From assembly GCF_049671445.1 (NCBI RefSeq), contig NZ_JBATUX010000018.1, positions 1 to 64,000 on the forward strand: a DNA stretch of 64,000 bases. The letters run 5' to 3'. Origin of the DNA: Paenisporosarcina sp049671445. GTDB taxonomy: Bacteria; Bacillota; Bacilli; Bacillales_A; Planococcaceae. This document shows, piece after piece, positions 7,940 through 15,674 of the stretch; position 1 is the first letter of the stretch, and each line of letters begins with the position of its first letter. A program made the position numbers and the translations under genes. Below the pieces are notes generated by a model. That model was not told where the DNA came from and searched no databases. It was given only the letters and a program-made list of their open reading frames with translations.

Positions 7940-8938
7940 ATGAAGTCAATAGTTGCATGTAATCAAGTAGCTCATATTAAGGACTACGAAAACCCAGAAA
8001 TAAAACCATCATACTTACTGATTAAGACTCTTTACTCAGCTGTTTCTCCAGGAACCGAGAATACCTTAATTTCCATAAGTGGTGATCATGATATTCCACT
8101 GGGATATAGTGCTGTCGGAGTAGTAGAAGAGTGTGGTGAACAAATAACTGATTACCAAGTTGGTGATATAGTGGCTTGCTACGGAGCACCTTATGTTGGC
8201 CATTCAGAGTACTTGGCCGTACCATCCACATTATGTGCAAAAGTTCCAGACAGTGTTAATCCTAAGGAAGCAGCTCTTGCAGGTATCGGAGCCATTGCGA
8301 TTCATGCATTGCGAGTAGCCAAACTTCAATTCGGAGAAACGGTTGTAATTGTAGGATTGGGTTTATTAGGTCAAATGATTGCGAAAATTGCCAATGCAGC
8401 TGCCTATAACGTGATTGCCTTTGATCTTCTGCCGGAGCGAATCGCCTTGTTGCAAGAAGATGCCATTTCTGCATTCACACAGCTTTCAGACATGGAAAGT
8501 GAAGTGAAAAAAGCGACAAATGGCCAAGGTGCAGATGCAGTTCTATTATGTGCCGGAGGGGAAAAATCGCCACTTACTCAGCAGTGTCTAAACTGGATTC
8601 GAAATCAAGGGAGAGTGGTGATCGTTGGTGATATTGAACCCGATTTTCCTCGCAATCTAATGTTTGCGAAAGAAGCTCAAATTCTGATTTCGCGAGCCGG
8701 TGGACCAGGACGTTATGATCCGCTCTACGAAAAGCAGGCAACAGATTATCCATATGGCTATATCAGATGGACAGAAGGTAGAAATGTTAAAGAATACATT
8801 CGATTGGTACATGACAAGCGAATTGATGTTCAGTCATTTTTAAGCGATGAGGTCGATTTTGATGAAGCACCTTCCGCTTATGAAGAGTTGAAAACGAATA
8901 TGTCACAATCACTCACGAAAATTTTTCGTTATAACTGA
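7940..8938 (+). CDS. Medium-chain dehydrogenase (zinc-alcohol-dehydrogenase-like)
   Basis: A 332-residue MDR-fold oxidoreductase. The N-terminal GroES-like domain contains SPGTENTLI and PLGYSAVGVVEECG, and the NAD(P)-binding motif is VVIVGLGLLGQM near residue 135. The usual catalytic zinc Cys near residue 40 is not seen (SAVSPGTE instead), as in the subgroup often annotated 'zinc-binding alcohol dehydrogenase' in sugar-catabolic clusters. It probably oxidises or reduces a sugar hydroxyl. TTAGGAG precedes the ATG. It sits between the DapA-like gene and a Gfo/Idh/MocA gene in one transcription unit. Confidence 0.8.
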   Translation: MKSIVACNQVAHIKDYENPEIKPSYLLIKTLYSAVSPGTENTLISISGDHDIPLGYSAVGVVEECGEQITDYQVGDIVACYGAPYVGHSEYLAVPSTLCAKVPDSVNPKEAALAGIGAIAIHALRVAKLQFGETVVIVGLGLLGQMIAKIANAAAYNVIAFDLLPERIALLQEDAISAFTQLSDMESEVKKATNGQGADAVLLCAGGEKSPLTQQCLNWIRNQGRVVIVGDIEPDFPRNLMFAKEAQILISRAGGPGRYDPLYEKQATDYPYGYIRWTEGRNVKEYIRLVHDKRIDVQSFLSDEVDFDEAPSAYEELKTNMSQSLTKIFRYN

Positions 8939-8963
8939 AATTTAGCAATAGGGGGCTGGAGAG

Positions 8964-10016
8964 ATGTTAAAAGTTGGTGTGATAGGTGGGGGCTCGATTT
9001 CAGAGTTTCATATTAAACCTTATTTAAAAAACGAAGCTGTCGAATTAGTAGCAATGTGTGACAGTAACGAGCAACGATTAAAAAAAGCAGGTGAACGGTA
9101 TGGAGTTAGTCATCTATACCTTAATTATAAAGAAATGATGCAAAATCCTGATATCGATGCCATAAGTATTTGCACATGGAACAATACACATGCGGAAATT
9201 GCGATTGCTGCACTTGATGCAGGAAAGCATGTCTTAGTTGAAAAACCATTAAGTATATCGGTAGAGGAAGCATTGGCTGTCGAAGAAGCTGTAAAACGAT
9301 CCGGTAAAATACTTCAAATTGGATTTGTAAGACGTCACGGCACCAATACGAAGCTGTTAAAAAAGTTTATTGATCAAGATGAGTTAGGCCATATTTATTA
9401 TGCAAAAGCGACCTGTCTAAGAAGACTTGGTAATCCCGGTGGATGGTTTAGCAATCAATCCAAATCAGGCGGGGGTCCGTTGATGGATTTAGGTGTACAC
9501 ATGATTGATATTTGTTGGTACATGATGGGGAAACCGCGACCAGTATCCGTTAGTGGAAACACGTATTCAAAACTAGGCAATCGTAACAATATTGAAAACC
9601 TATCTTTCTATAAGGCAGCAGATTATGATGCTTCTCTAAATGATGTGGAAGATTTGGCTAACGCTCTTATTCGCTTCGAAAACGGAGCTTCCTTATACGT
9701 TGATGTAAGCTTTACACTTCAAGCAAAAGAGGACGAATTGTATGTGAAATTGTTTGGGGATAAAGGCGGAGCAGAAATTGAGCCAGAGTTAGTGATGGTT
9801 ACGGAGAAAAACAATACGATATTAAATGTTACGCCTCAAGTGGACAACTTAAGTTTTGATTTTGAACAAGCCTTCACAAACGAAATTAATCATTTCGTAG
9901 AATGCTGTATAGAAGGAAAAGAACCTTTGGCTCCTGTTGCAGATGGTGTTGAGGTCATGAAGATGTTATGTGCCATTTATGAATCTGCGAAAACAAACAA
10001 AGAGGTTTATTTATAA
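8964..10016 (+). CDS. Gfo/Idh/MocA-family oxidoreductase
   Basis: A 350-residue NAD(P)-dependent sugar oxidoreductase. It has GVIGGGSISEFHIKPYL at the N-terminus, the VEKPLS motif near residue 94, and GGGPLMDLGVHMIDICWYMMG, which carries the conserved Asp and His of the active site. The last third is the usual beta-sheet domain, with a DVEDLANALIRFENGASL strand. AGGGGGCTGGAG precedes the ATG. Its stop codon abuts the start of the flavoprotein at 10017. All catalytic motifs look intact. Confidence 0.9.
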   Translation: MLKVGVIGGGSISEFHIKPYLKNEAVELVAMCDSNEQRLKKAGERYGVSHLYLNYKEMMQNPDIDAISICTWNNTHAEIAIAALDAGKHVLVEKPLSISVEEALAVEEAVKRSGKILQIGFVRRHGTNTKLLKKFIDQDELGHIYYAKATCLRRLGNPGGWFSNQSKSGGGPLMDLGVHMIDICWYMMGKPRPVSVSGNTYSKLGNRNNIENLSFYKAADYDASLNDVEDLANALIRFENGASLYVDVSFTLQAKEDELYVKLFGDKGGAEIEPELVMVTEKNNTILNVTPQVDNLSFDFEQAFTNEINHFVECCIEGKEPLAPVADGVEVMKMLCAIYESAKTNKEVYL

Positions 10017-11582
10017 ATGGAAACAACTCATACAGATTTATTTATTGCAGGTGGAGGTCTTGGAGGTTGTGCTGCAGCATTATCAGCATGTGCAAACGGG
10101 TTACAAGTTGTCATGACGGAAGAAACGGATTGGATTGGTGGCCAAGTCACTTCTCAAGGTGTACCCCCCGATGAGCATCAGTGGATTGAGAATTTTGGGT
10201 CAACTAGACGATATCGGGAATATCGAGAAAAAGTTCGGCAATGGTATTTAGAGAACATGAATGTTAACGACAAGAAGTCGCTTTTTAATCCAGGCAATGG
10301 TCTGGTCAGCAATATTTGTCATGATCCACGAGTTAGTCTGCATGTTTTACAAGACATGCTCATGCCCTATGTCTTAACAGGACAATTAACCATCAAGTTA
10401 AATACTGTAGTTAGTGAAATAAAGCGAGAAGGTAGAACCCTTCATAGCGCGTTAATCCATAACTTGACCGCAAATAAAGAAACAAGAATGACGGCGTGTT
10501 ATTTTATTGATGCAACGGAAGCTGGCGACGTTCTTCCGCTAGCAGAACTTGAGTATGTAGTAGGGGCTGAAGCAAAGAGCGATACGAATGAACCACATGC
10601 GTTAGAAGTTGCGGACCCTCAAGATATCCAGGCAATCACGCACGTGCTAGCCATGGAATATCGAGAACATGAGGATCACACAATCGAAGAGCCTGAAATG
10701 TACATCTTTTGGCGAGATTTTCATCCATCGATTTGGCCGGATAAGTATTTAAGTTTTTATGCACCTCATCCTATTACAAAAGAGAAGCGGGAATATACGC
10801 TTTTCCGTCAAGAAACTGGATTTCCCCTTTGGGATTACCGACGCATTTTTGATTGTGAGCAGTTCAATTCATGGGTATATGCAGGAGATCTTAGCCTTAT
10901 GAATTGGCCGCAAAGCGATTACTTCTTAGGCAATATTTATGATGTTTCTGAGCAAGACAAGAAAAAGCATTTGTATCAAGCCAAACAACTGAGTTTATCC
11001 CTTTTCTATTGGCTACAAACAGAAGCGCCAAGACCTGACGGTGGAAAAGGTTACCCGGGACTGAAGCTTCGAAAAGATGTGTTTCAAACAGAAGATGGGT
11101 TAGCGAAGGCTGCCTATATTCGAGAGTCCAGACGAATTAATGCCGAATATACAGTTGTAGAGCAAGATGTCTCACCAGAATTTAATGAGGCTCGAACAGG
11201 CAAGTTTTACGAAGATCGGGTTGGTCTTGGTTCTTATAGTATCGATTTACATCCGAGTATGGCAGGTAAAACGTATTTAGATATTCCGGCATTGCCGTAT
11301 CATATTCCGTTGGGCGCTCTAATTCCAAAAGATGCGGAAAATTTATTAGCAGGATGTAAAAATATAGGCACCACACATATTACTAATGGTTGCTATCGCC
11401 TCCATCCGACTGAATGGAATATTGGAGAAGCCTGTGGAGCACTAGTGGCTTTTTGTATAAAAACAGAAGCATCACCAAAAGAAGTTCGTGAAAGTAAGGA
11501 GCTATTGCAAACCTTTCAAAATGAGCTCCGAGAAGATGGCTTTCAATTAGAATGGCCACAAGAATTTTATGAAAAACGATAG
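10017..11582 (+). CDS. FAD-dependent oxidoreductase (FAD_oxidored family), copy 1
   Basis: A 521-residue flavoprotein. The N-terminal dinucleotide motif uses Gly12, Gly14 and Gly17 (GGGLGG), followed by the FAD ribose Glu region (VVMTEETDWIGGQVTSQG). DATEAGDVLPLA and the C-terminal LAGCKNIGTTHITNGCYRLHP are characteristic of the family often misnamed 'xanthan lyase'. The substrate is unknown. It is translationally contiguous with the preceding oxidoreductase. A second, diverged member is at 17385-18977. Confidence 0.85.
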   Translation: METTHTDLFIAGGGLGGCAAALSACANGLQVVMTEETDWIGGQVTSQGVPPDEHQWIENFGSTRRYREYREKVRQWYLENMNVNDKKSLFNPGNGLVSNICHDPRVSLHVLQDMLMPYVLTGQLTIKLNTVVSEIKREGRTLHSALIHNLTANKETRMTACYFIDATEAGDVLPLAELEYVVGAEAKSDTNEPHALEVADPQDIQAITHVLAMEYREHEDHTIEEPEMYIFWRDFHPSIWPDKYLSFYAPHPITKEKREYTLFRQETGFPLWDYRRIFDCEQFNSWVYAGDLSLMNWPQSDYFLGNIYDVSEQDKKKHLYQAKQLSLSLFYWLQTEAPRPDGGKGYPGLKLRKDVFQTEDGLAKAAYIRESRRINAEYTVVEQDVSPEFNEARTGKFYEDRVGLGSYSIDLHPSMAGKTYLDIPALPYHIPLGALIPKDAENLLAGCKNIGTTHITNGCYRLHPTEWNIGEACGALVAFCIKTEASPKEVRESKELLQTFQNELREDGFQLEWPQEFYEKR

Positions 11583-11594
11583 GGGATTATCGAA

Positions 11595-12575
11595 ATGGGA
11601 AGACGTGTAGGTGATTTAAGTCTAGAAGAATTAAACATGTATCGACCACCATTATCTACGAAGCCCGCTGATTTTGATGCGTTTTGGAAAAATCAAATTC
11701 AATCAATTGAACATATGAGCCCGACTGTTGAGGTTAGTTTTAGGGAGTATCCTGTACCAAGTGTTGAAGTGGCGGATATTACATTTGAGAGTTGGGACGG
11801 TACAATTTTGAAAGGGATTCTTGTGAAACCTAGAAACGTGACGGCATGTCCCGTCATTCATAGTTTCCATGGATACACTGGGTCTCGTGGTCTACCAATA
11901 GATTACTTGAAATGGACGAGCTTAGGAGTCGCAGTCTATGCATTTGATGTGCGTGGTCAAGGAGAGTCTCCTGACCATGCAAGATATCCGAATGGAAGCA
12001 GGACGCCGGGATGGATGTTAGATGGAATTTTAAATTCGGAATCTTATTATTATACGAATGTTTACAAGGATATTTGGATGCAATTCAATTGGATTGTTTC
12101 CGAAGATTCTCCTGTAAACCATACGAAAATCGCTTTAGCAGGCTCATCACAAGGCGGTGGATTGGCACTTAGCTTGGCGGGGCTTGTTCAAAATGTGGAT
12201 GCAGTGATTGCTGATTATCCTTTTCTGGCGCATTTTGAACGTGCCCTCAAAATTGCTCCGGCGGGTCCCTATCTGGAAATCGTCAATTATTTTAAAGTGT
12301 CCGATCCCCAATATAAAACATATGAAATCGCCATGCGTACGCTTGGATACATTGACTGTGTACATTTTTGTGGAGACATTCCCTTTCCTACATTAATGCA
12401 AATTGGTCTCGAAGATGACGTAACGCCACCATCCACCGTCTTTGCAGCCTATCATCATCTATCGTCTAAAGACAAAAAGATAGAGGTATACCCGCAGTTT
12501 AGTCATGAAACGAATCCCTTTCATGAAGAAAAAAAACTGGCATTTATCATGAAATACCTGATTGATTCCATGTAA
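11595..12575 (+). CDS. Acetyl-xylan esterase / CE7-family deacetylase
   Basis: An alpha/beta-hydrolase of 326 residues close to AXE1/cephalosporin-C deacetylase. The oxyanion region is SFHGYTGSRG, FDVRGQGES is typical of CE7, and the nucleophile elbow is AGSSQGGG. The charge relay is probably completed by Asp in GLEDDVTPPS and His in QFSHETNPF. It lacks a signal peptide, so it should deacetylate small imported oligosaccharides or glycosides in the cytoplasm. It is 12 bases downstream of the flavoprotein; TAGGGGA is its weak Shine-Dalgarno. Confidence 0.9.
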   Translation: MGRRVGDLSLEELNMYRPPLSTKPADFDAFWKNQIQSIEHMSPTVEVSFREYPVPSVEVADITFESWDGTILKGILVKPRNVTACPVIHSFHGYTGSRGLPIDYLKWTSLGVAVYAFDVRGQGESPDHARYPNGSRTPGWMLDGILNSESYYYTNVYKDIWMQFNWIVSEDSPVNHTKIALAGSSQGGGLALSLAGLVQNVDAVIADYPFLAHFERALKIAPAGPYLEIVNYFKVSDPQYKTYEIAMRTLGYIDCVHFCGDIPFPTLMQIGLEDDVTPPSTVFAAYHHLSSKDKKIEVYPQFSHETNPFHEEKKLAFIMKYLIDSM

Positions 12576-12590
12576 AGAGAAGGTGATTAA

Positions 12591-13433
12591 ATGAAAATTA
12601 GTGTAAGTATGTATAGCTTATCCTCCACTATCAAAAAAGAAAACTGGACCATTGCTGATTTTATCCATTATGCCAAGAGTATTTCTCTTGACGGAGTGGA
12701 GTTGCTGGATATGTATTGGCCGAACGATGAAGATGTACAATCTGAAGTCGAGAAAGTTAAACATGTCTTAAATGAAACGGGTCTGCATGTGTCCGCATAT
12801 GATGTTTCCAATAATTTTGTGAAAGAATCTCCTGAAGAACGAATGAAAGAAGTAGAAAAAGTCTTAGATGGAATACACATTGCGAAACAATTAGGGGCAC
12901 CGGTAGTTCGAGTATTTTGTGGGGATGTCCATGGTGACATTACATTTGATGATGGTTCTGAATGGATTATTGAGAGCCTAAAACTTTGTGTAGAAAGAGC
13001 GGAACAAGAGAATATCCTATTAGCTATTGAAAACCATGGGTTATTAGCTGGGAAGAGCGAAATGATTGATCATATTATTCAAGCTGTGAACAGTCCATTC
13101 GTAAAAAGTACATTTGATACCGGGAACTTTTTACTCGTGCATGAATCTCCTTTAGAAGCATTTAATCGCTTAAAAGGTGATATCGTTCATGTACATTTCA
13201 AAGATTTTCGTGAAAAAGAAGATCATGAATCACTTCGAGGCTTTCGATCAACAGAAGGTAAGGAACTGATCGGTACTGTACCAGGGGACGGGTTGGTCAA
13301 TCTCGATATAATCATTCAAGGTCTAAAGGAATTAGACTATGACGGTTGGTTATCGATTGAATATGAAGGTCATGATGATGCGAAGCTCGCAAATGAAGAA
13401 GCGGTAAATCGCTTAAGAAATATATTGGGATAG
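12591..13433 (+). CDS. Sugar phosphate isomerase/epimerase-like TIM-barrel protein
   Basis: Xylose-isomerase-like/AP-endonuclease-2 superfamily, 280 residues. Likely metal ligands are Glu in LAIENHG, Asp in STFDTGN, His in VHVHFKDF and Glu in WLSIEYEG. Known members include sugar epimerases, inosose dehydratases and the lyases acting on 3-keto-glycosides. GAGAAGGTGAT precedes the ATG. The adjacent Gfo/Idh/MocA-related genes make a paired oxidation-elimination scheme plausible, but the reaction cannot be read from the sequence. Confidence 0.85.
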   Translation: MKISVSMYSLSSTIKKENWTIADFIHYAKSISLDGVELLDMYWPNDEDVQSEVEKVKHVLNETGLHVSAYDVSNNFVKESPEERMKEVEKVLDGIHIAKQLGAPVVRVFCGDVHGDITFDDGSEWIIESLKLCVERAEQENILLAIENHGLLAGKSEMIDHIIQAVNSPFVKSTFDTGNFLLVHESPLEAFNRLKGDIVHVHFKDFREKEDHESLRGFRSTEGKELIGTVPGDGLVNLDIIIQGLKELDYDGWLSIEYEGHDDAKLANEEAVNRLRNILG

Positions 13434-13446
13434 GAGGTTGGATAAG

Positions 13447-14166
13447 ATGACTATCGTATTAGTGGAAAGTCTAGACAAATTAGACAAACGAAAAACGGTA
13501 ATGAATAAAGAAACAATAAGCTCTTTTGACGAAATAAAAGAGAATAAAGACGAGAATTTCGCTTTTGTAATGGAAGCTACTGAAGATAATGTCCGAAGTG
13601 TAACTAAGCATACTGATCGTGTTTTTCTTCCGTCTAAGTCTCTAATGACTTTTAATTCAGCAGTGGATTGTTACGTTTATTTTGATTTAGAAAGCTATCC
13701 ATTTTTCCAGAAGTTCAAAAAACTCATGGGGCAGCTACAACAATTGAAAGGGGTACTTCGTTTTAGACGAACGATGCTTGAAGAAAACCAGGCGCTCGTC
13801 TTATCAGATTTATATGTTCTCTCTTCTATTTTTGGAGGCCTTGAATCCGTTCATATCAAACAGTCGAAACGACAATCAGGCTCTTTTCATATGATTATGC
13901 TGGTGAATTTCGGAAAAGGGATCATGTCACATATTGAGTATACAGTCGCTAATGAAGAGCGAATTGAGCTTGAGTTAAGTGGAATTAAATCGATTGTCGA
14001 ATTTAATAGTGACCACATGAAGCCGATACAACCTGAAAGTAAAACGAGTTTACCATTAAGCTACTCTGTAGATGATATTATCGCCTCCGCACGAAAAGTG
14101 GATGACAATATGTTGAAGAGTCTACATGCTATTCGAGAATTGATAGAAGGGAGGGTCTCTGTATGA
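13447..14166 (+). CDS. Rossmann-less Gfo/Idh/MocA-like protein of unknown function
   Basis: A 239-residue protein with no Gly-rich nucleotide motif. Its middle and C-terminal parts (ALVLSDLYVLSSIFGGLESV, IMSHIEYTVANEERIELELSG, IVEFNSD) resemble the C-terminal alpha/beta domain of Gfo/Idh/MocA enzymes. The N-terminal ~70 residues look like a shortened or decayed remainder. A TTG at 13438 is in frame, but TAGGAGG (13431-13437) is spaced 9 bases from the ATG at 13447. It overlaps the following full-length Gfo/Idh/MocA gene by 4 bases (ATGA), suggesting coupled translation and perhaps a heteromeric partner. Confidence 0.65.
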   Translation: MTIVLVESLDKLDKRKTVMNKETISSFDEIKENKDENFAFVMEATEDNVRSVTKHTDRVFLPSKSLMTFNSAVDCYVYFDLESYPFFQKFKKLMGQLQQLKGVLRFRRTMLEENQALVLSDLYVLSSIFGGLESVHIKQSKRQSGSFHMIMLVNFGKGIMSHIEYTVANEERIELELSGIKSIVEFNSDHMKPIQPESKTSLPLSYSVDDIIASARKVDDNMLKSLHAIRELIEGRVSV

Positions 14167-15137
14167 AAATAGGGATGATGAGCTTTGCACATATGCACGC
14201 CTACAGTTATGCAGATAGCATAATGCAAATTCCTGGTGTTGAACTCGTGGCAATTTTCGATGAAGATCAAGGTCGTAGAAGTGAATTGGCGAAAGTATAT
14301 AAAACTACTTGTTACAGTGATCAATCCGAATTTCTAAAACTGGATTTGGATGCTGTCATTATTTGTAGTGAGAATAGTCGTCACAAGGAAATGGTAATCA
14401 ATGCGGCAAATGCGAAAAAACATATTTTATGCGAAAAACCAATTGCGACAAATTTGAAGGATGCAGAAGAAATGATTCGGGTATGCGAAGACAACCAAGT
14501 TATTTTGCAGGTTGCCTATCCTGTAAGATTCAGTTCACCTATTCAACAAATAAAAGAAATGGTGGATCACGGAGAGTTAGGGGAAATTGTCGCTTTTCGA
14601 ACAACGAATCGTGGACAAAACCCAGGTGGATGGTTTATCGAAGAACAACTATCAGGCGGCGGGGCTGTCCTCGATCATACCGTTCATATGGTCGACATCA
14701 TGCGATGGTTATTAAATGAAGAAGTAACGGAAGTTCATGCAATGGTTGATTCGTATTTCCATCAAGTGGAAATTGATGATGCTGGACTTTTGACGCTTGA
14801 ATTTAACAATGGCGTGATAGCTTCCCACGATGCAAGTTGGTCACGTTTTGCTGAGTATCCAATGTGGGGTGACGTGACGATTGAAGTTATCGGAACGAAG
14901 CAAACGGTGAAAGTCGATGCTTTTGCGGAACATCTGCGAGTATTTTCCAACAAAGATAAATCGCTAGAACATCATTTTTTCGGTAATGATATGGACTTTG
15001 GCTTAATCCTCGATTTTATTGACTGTGTCAAAGTAGGGCGAGCGCCATCAATTACAGGTTTTGATGGATTAAAGTCTTTAGAAGTAGCACTGGCAGCTTA
15101 TGAATCAAGTAAATTAAGAAAGACAATTTGTTTATAA
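14163..15137 (+). CDS. Gfo/Idh/MocA-family oxidoreductase
   Basis: A 324-residue oxidoreductase. It starts IGMMSFAHMHAYSYADSI, so the N-terminal glycine motif is atypical (MSFAHMH rather than GxGxxG), a variant I associate with one Gfo/Idh/MocA subgroup. CEKPIATN is near residue 93, and GGGAVLDHTVHMVDIMRWLL carries the conserved Asp and His. It is coupled to the Rossmann-less gene by a 4-base overlap. It is the last gene before a 537-bp non-coding gap filled with dispersed repeats. Confidence 0.87.
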   Translation: MKIGMMSFAHMHAYSYADSIMQIPGVELVAIFDEDQGRRSELAKVYKTTCYSDQSEFLKLDLDAVIICSENSRHKEMVINAANAKKHILCEKPIATNLKDAEEMIRVCEDNQVILQVAYPVRFSSPIQQIKEMVDHGELGEIVAFRTTNRGQNPGGWFIEEQLSGGGAVLDHTVHMVDIMRWLLNEEVTEVHAMVDSYFHQVEIDDAGLLTLEFNNGVIASHDASWSRFAEYPMWGDVTIEVIGTKQTVKVDAFAEHLRVFSNKDKSLEHHFFGNDMDFGLILDFIDCVKVGRAPSITGFDGLKSLEVALAAYESSKLRKTICL

Positions 15138-15144
15138 ATCGCTA

Positions 15145-15340
15145 CTGATGATTTCCGTTACATGCAGACGCTTTCCGCGGGCGGTCCGGGAGCCTCGCGT
15201 GAAAAACTTGTGCTCCTGCGGTTACTCGTCGCAAACGAGTTGTTGAGACCAACTCGTTTACTGCGAGGTCTAGTTTGGACACGCTTACCCGGCGCCTTCT
15301 ACTACAATCATTCTAGTGAAAAAGTATATGAGATAGCTTT
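15145..15340 (+). repeat. Dispersed intergenic repeat B1 (inverted partner at 32700)
   Basis: This stretch matches the reverse complement of 32700-32900. Shared blocks are GATTTCCGTTACA, GACGCTTTCCGCGGGC, CTCCTGCGGTTACTCGTCGC, AAACGAGTTG and TACAATCATT. A small open frame here (15162-15416) follows the repeat and is not credible as a gene. Confidence 0.8.
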
Positions 15341-15387
15341 CGATTTAGTGATATGTAGCAAAACAGTGAAGACTCCAGCGGGAATAG

Positions 15388-15474
15388 CGAAGTGCAGAAA
15401 TCCACTCGGACGTTAAGTCCGAGTTAGTTCGGCGCAAGCCCGCGGAAAGCATAACTGTTTTGCGGAATATCAAC
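15388..15474 (+). repeat. Dispersed intergenic repeat A2
   Basis: Inverted partner of 3148-3236, sharing GCAGAAATCCACTC, GAGTTAGTTCGGCG, AAGCCCGCGGAAAGC and ACTGTTTTGCGGAATA. The two copies bracket the 12-kb oxidoreductase region as inverted repeats. Confidence 0.75.
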
Positions 15475-15499
15475 AGCAACAGTTAATATAGCCAATAAA

Positions 15500-15582
15500 A
15501 AAGAAGGAATCAGCCCCGTACCGCGGGCGTTCCTTTGTTTGCCTCCGGAGTCGCCGCCTTTCACTATAATCATTTTCAGTTT
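15500..15582 (+). repeat. Partial repeat B fragment
   Basis: GGAGTCGCCGCCTTTCACTA and TAATCATTTTCAG match one end of repeat family B (compare the reverse complement of 32700-32740). With B1 and A2 it makes the 15138-15674 gap a patchwork of repeats. The remaining bases up to 15674 show nothing recognisable except the Shine-Dalgarno of the next gene. Confidence 0.55.
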
Positions 15583-15674
15583 AATAATCAAAACTACAGA
15601 GCTTAATAAATAGTAGAGATAAAAAACTTGATTCTGTGTGAAAAAAATCCTCTAGTTGGGAAGGTGCTACTAAC

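Noticed and set aside
15162..15416. 84-codon plus-strand open frame
   Set aside because: It lies entirely across dispersed repeats B1 and the start of A2, has no Shine-Dalgarno, and its sequence is explained by the repeat.
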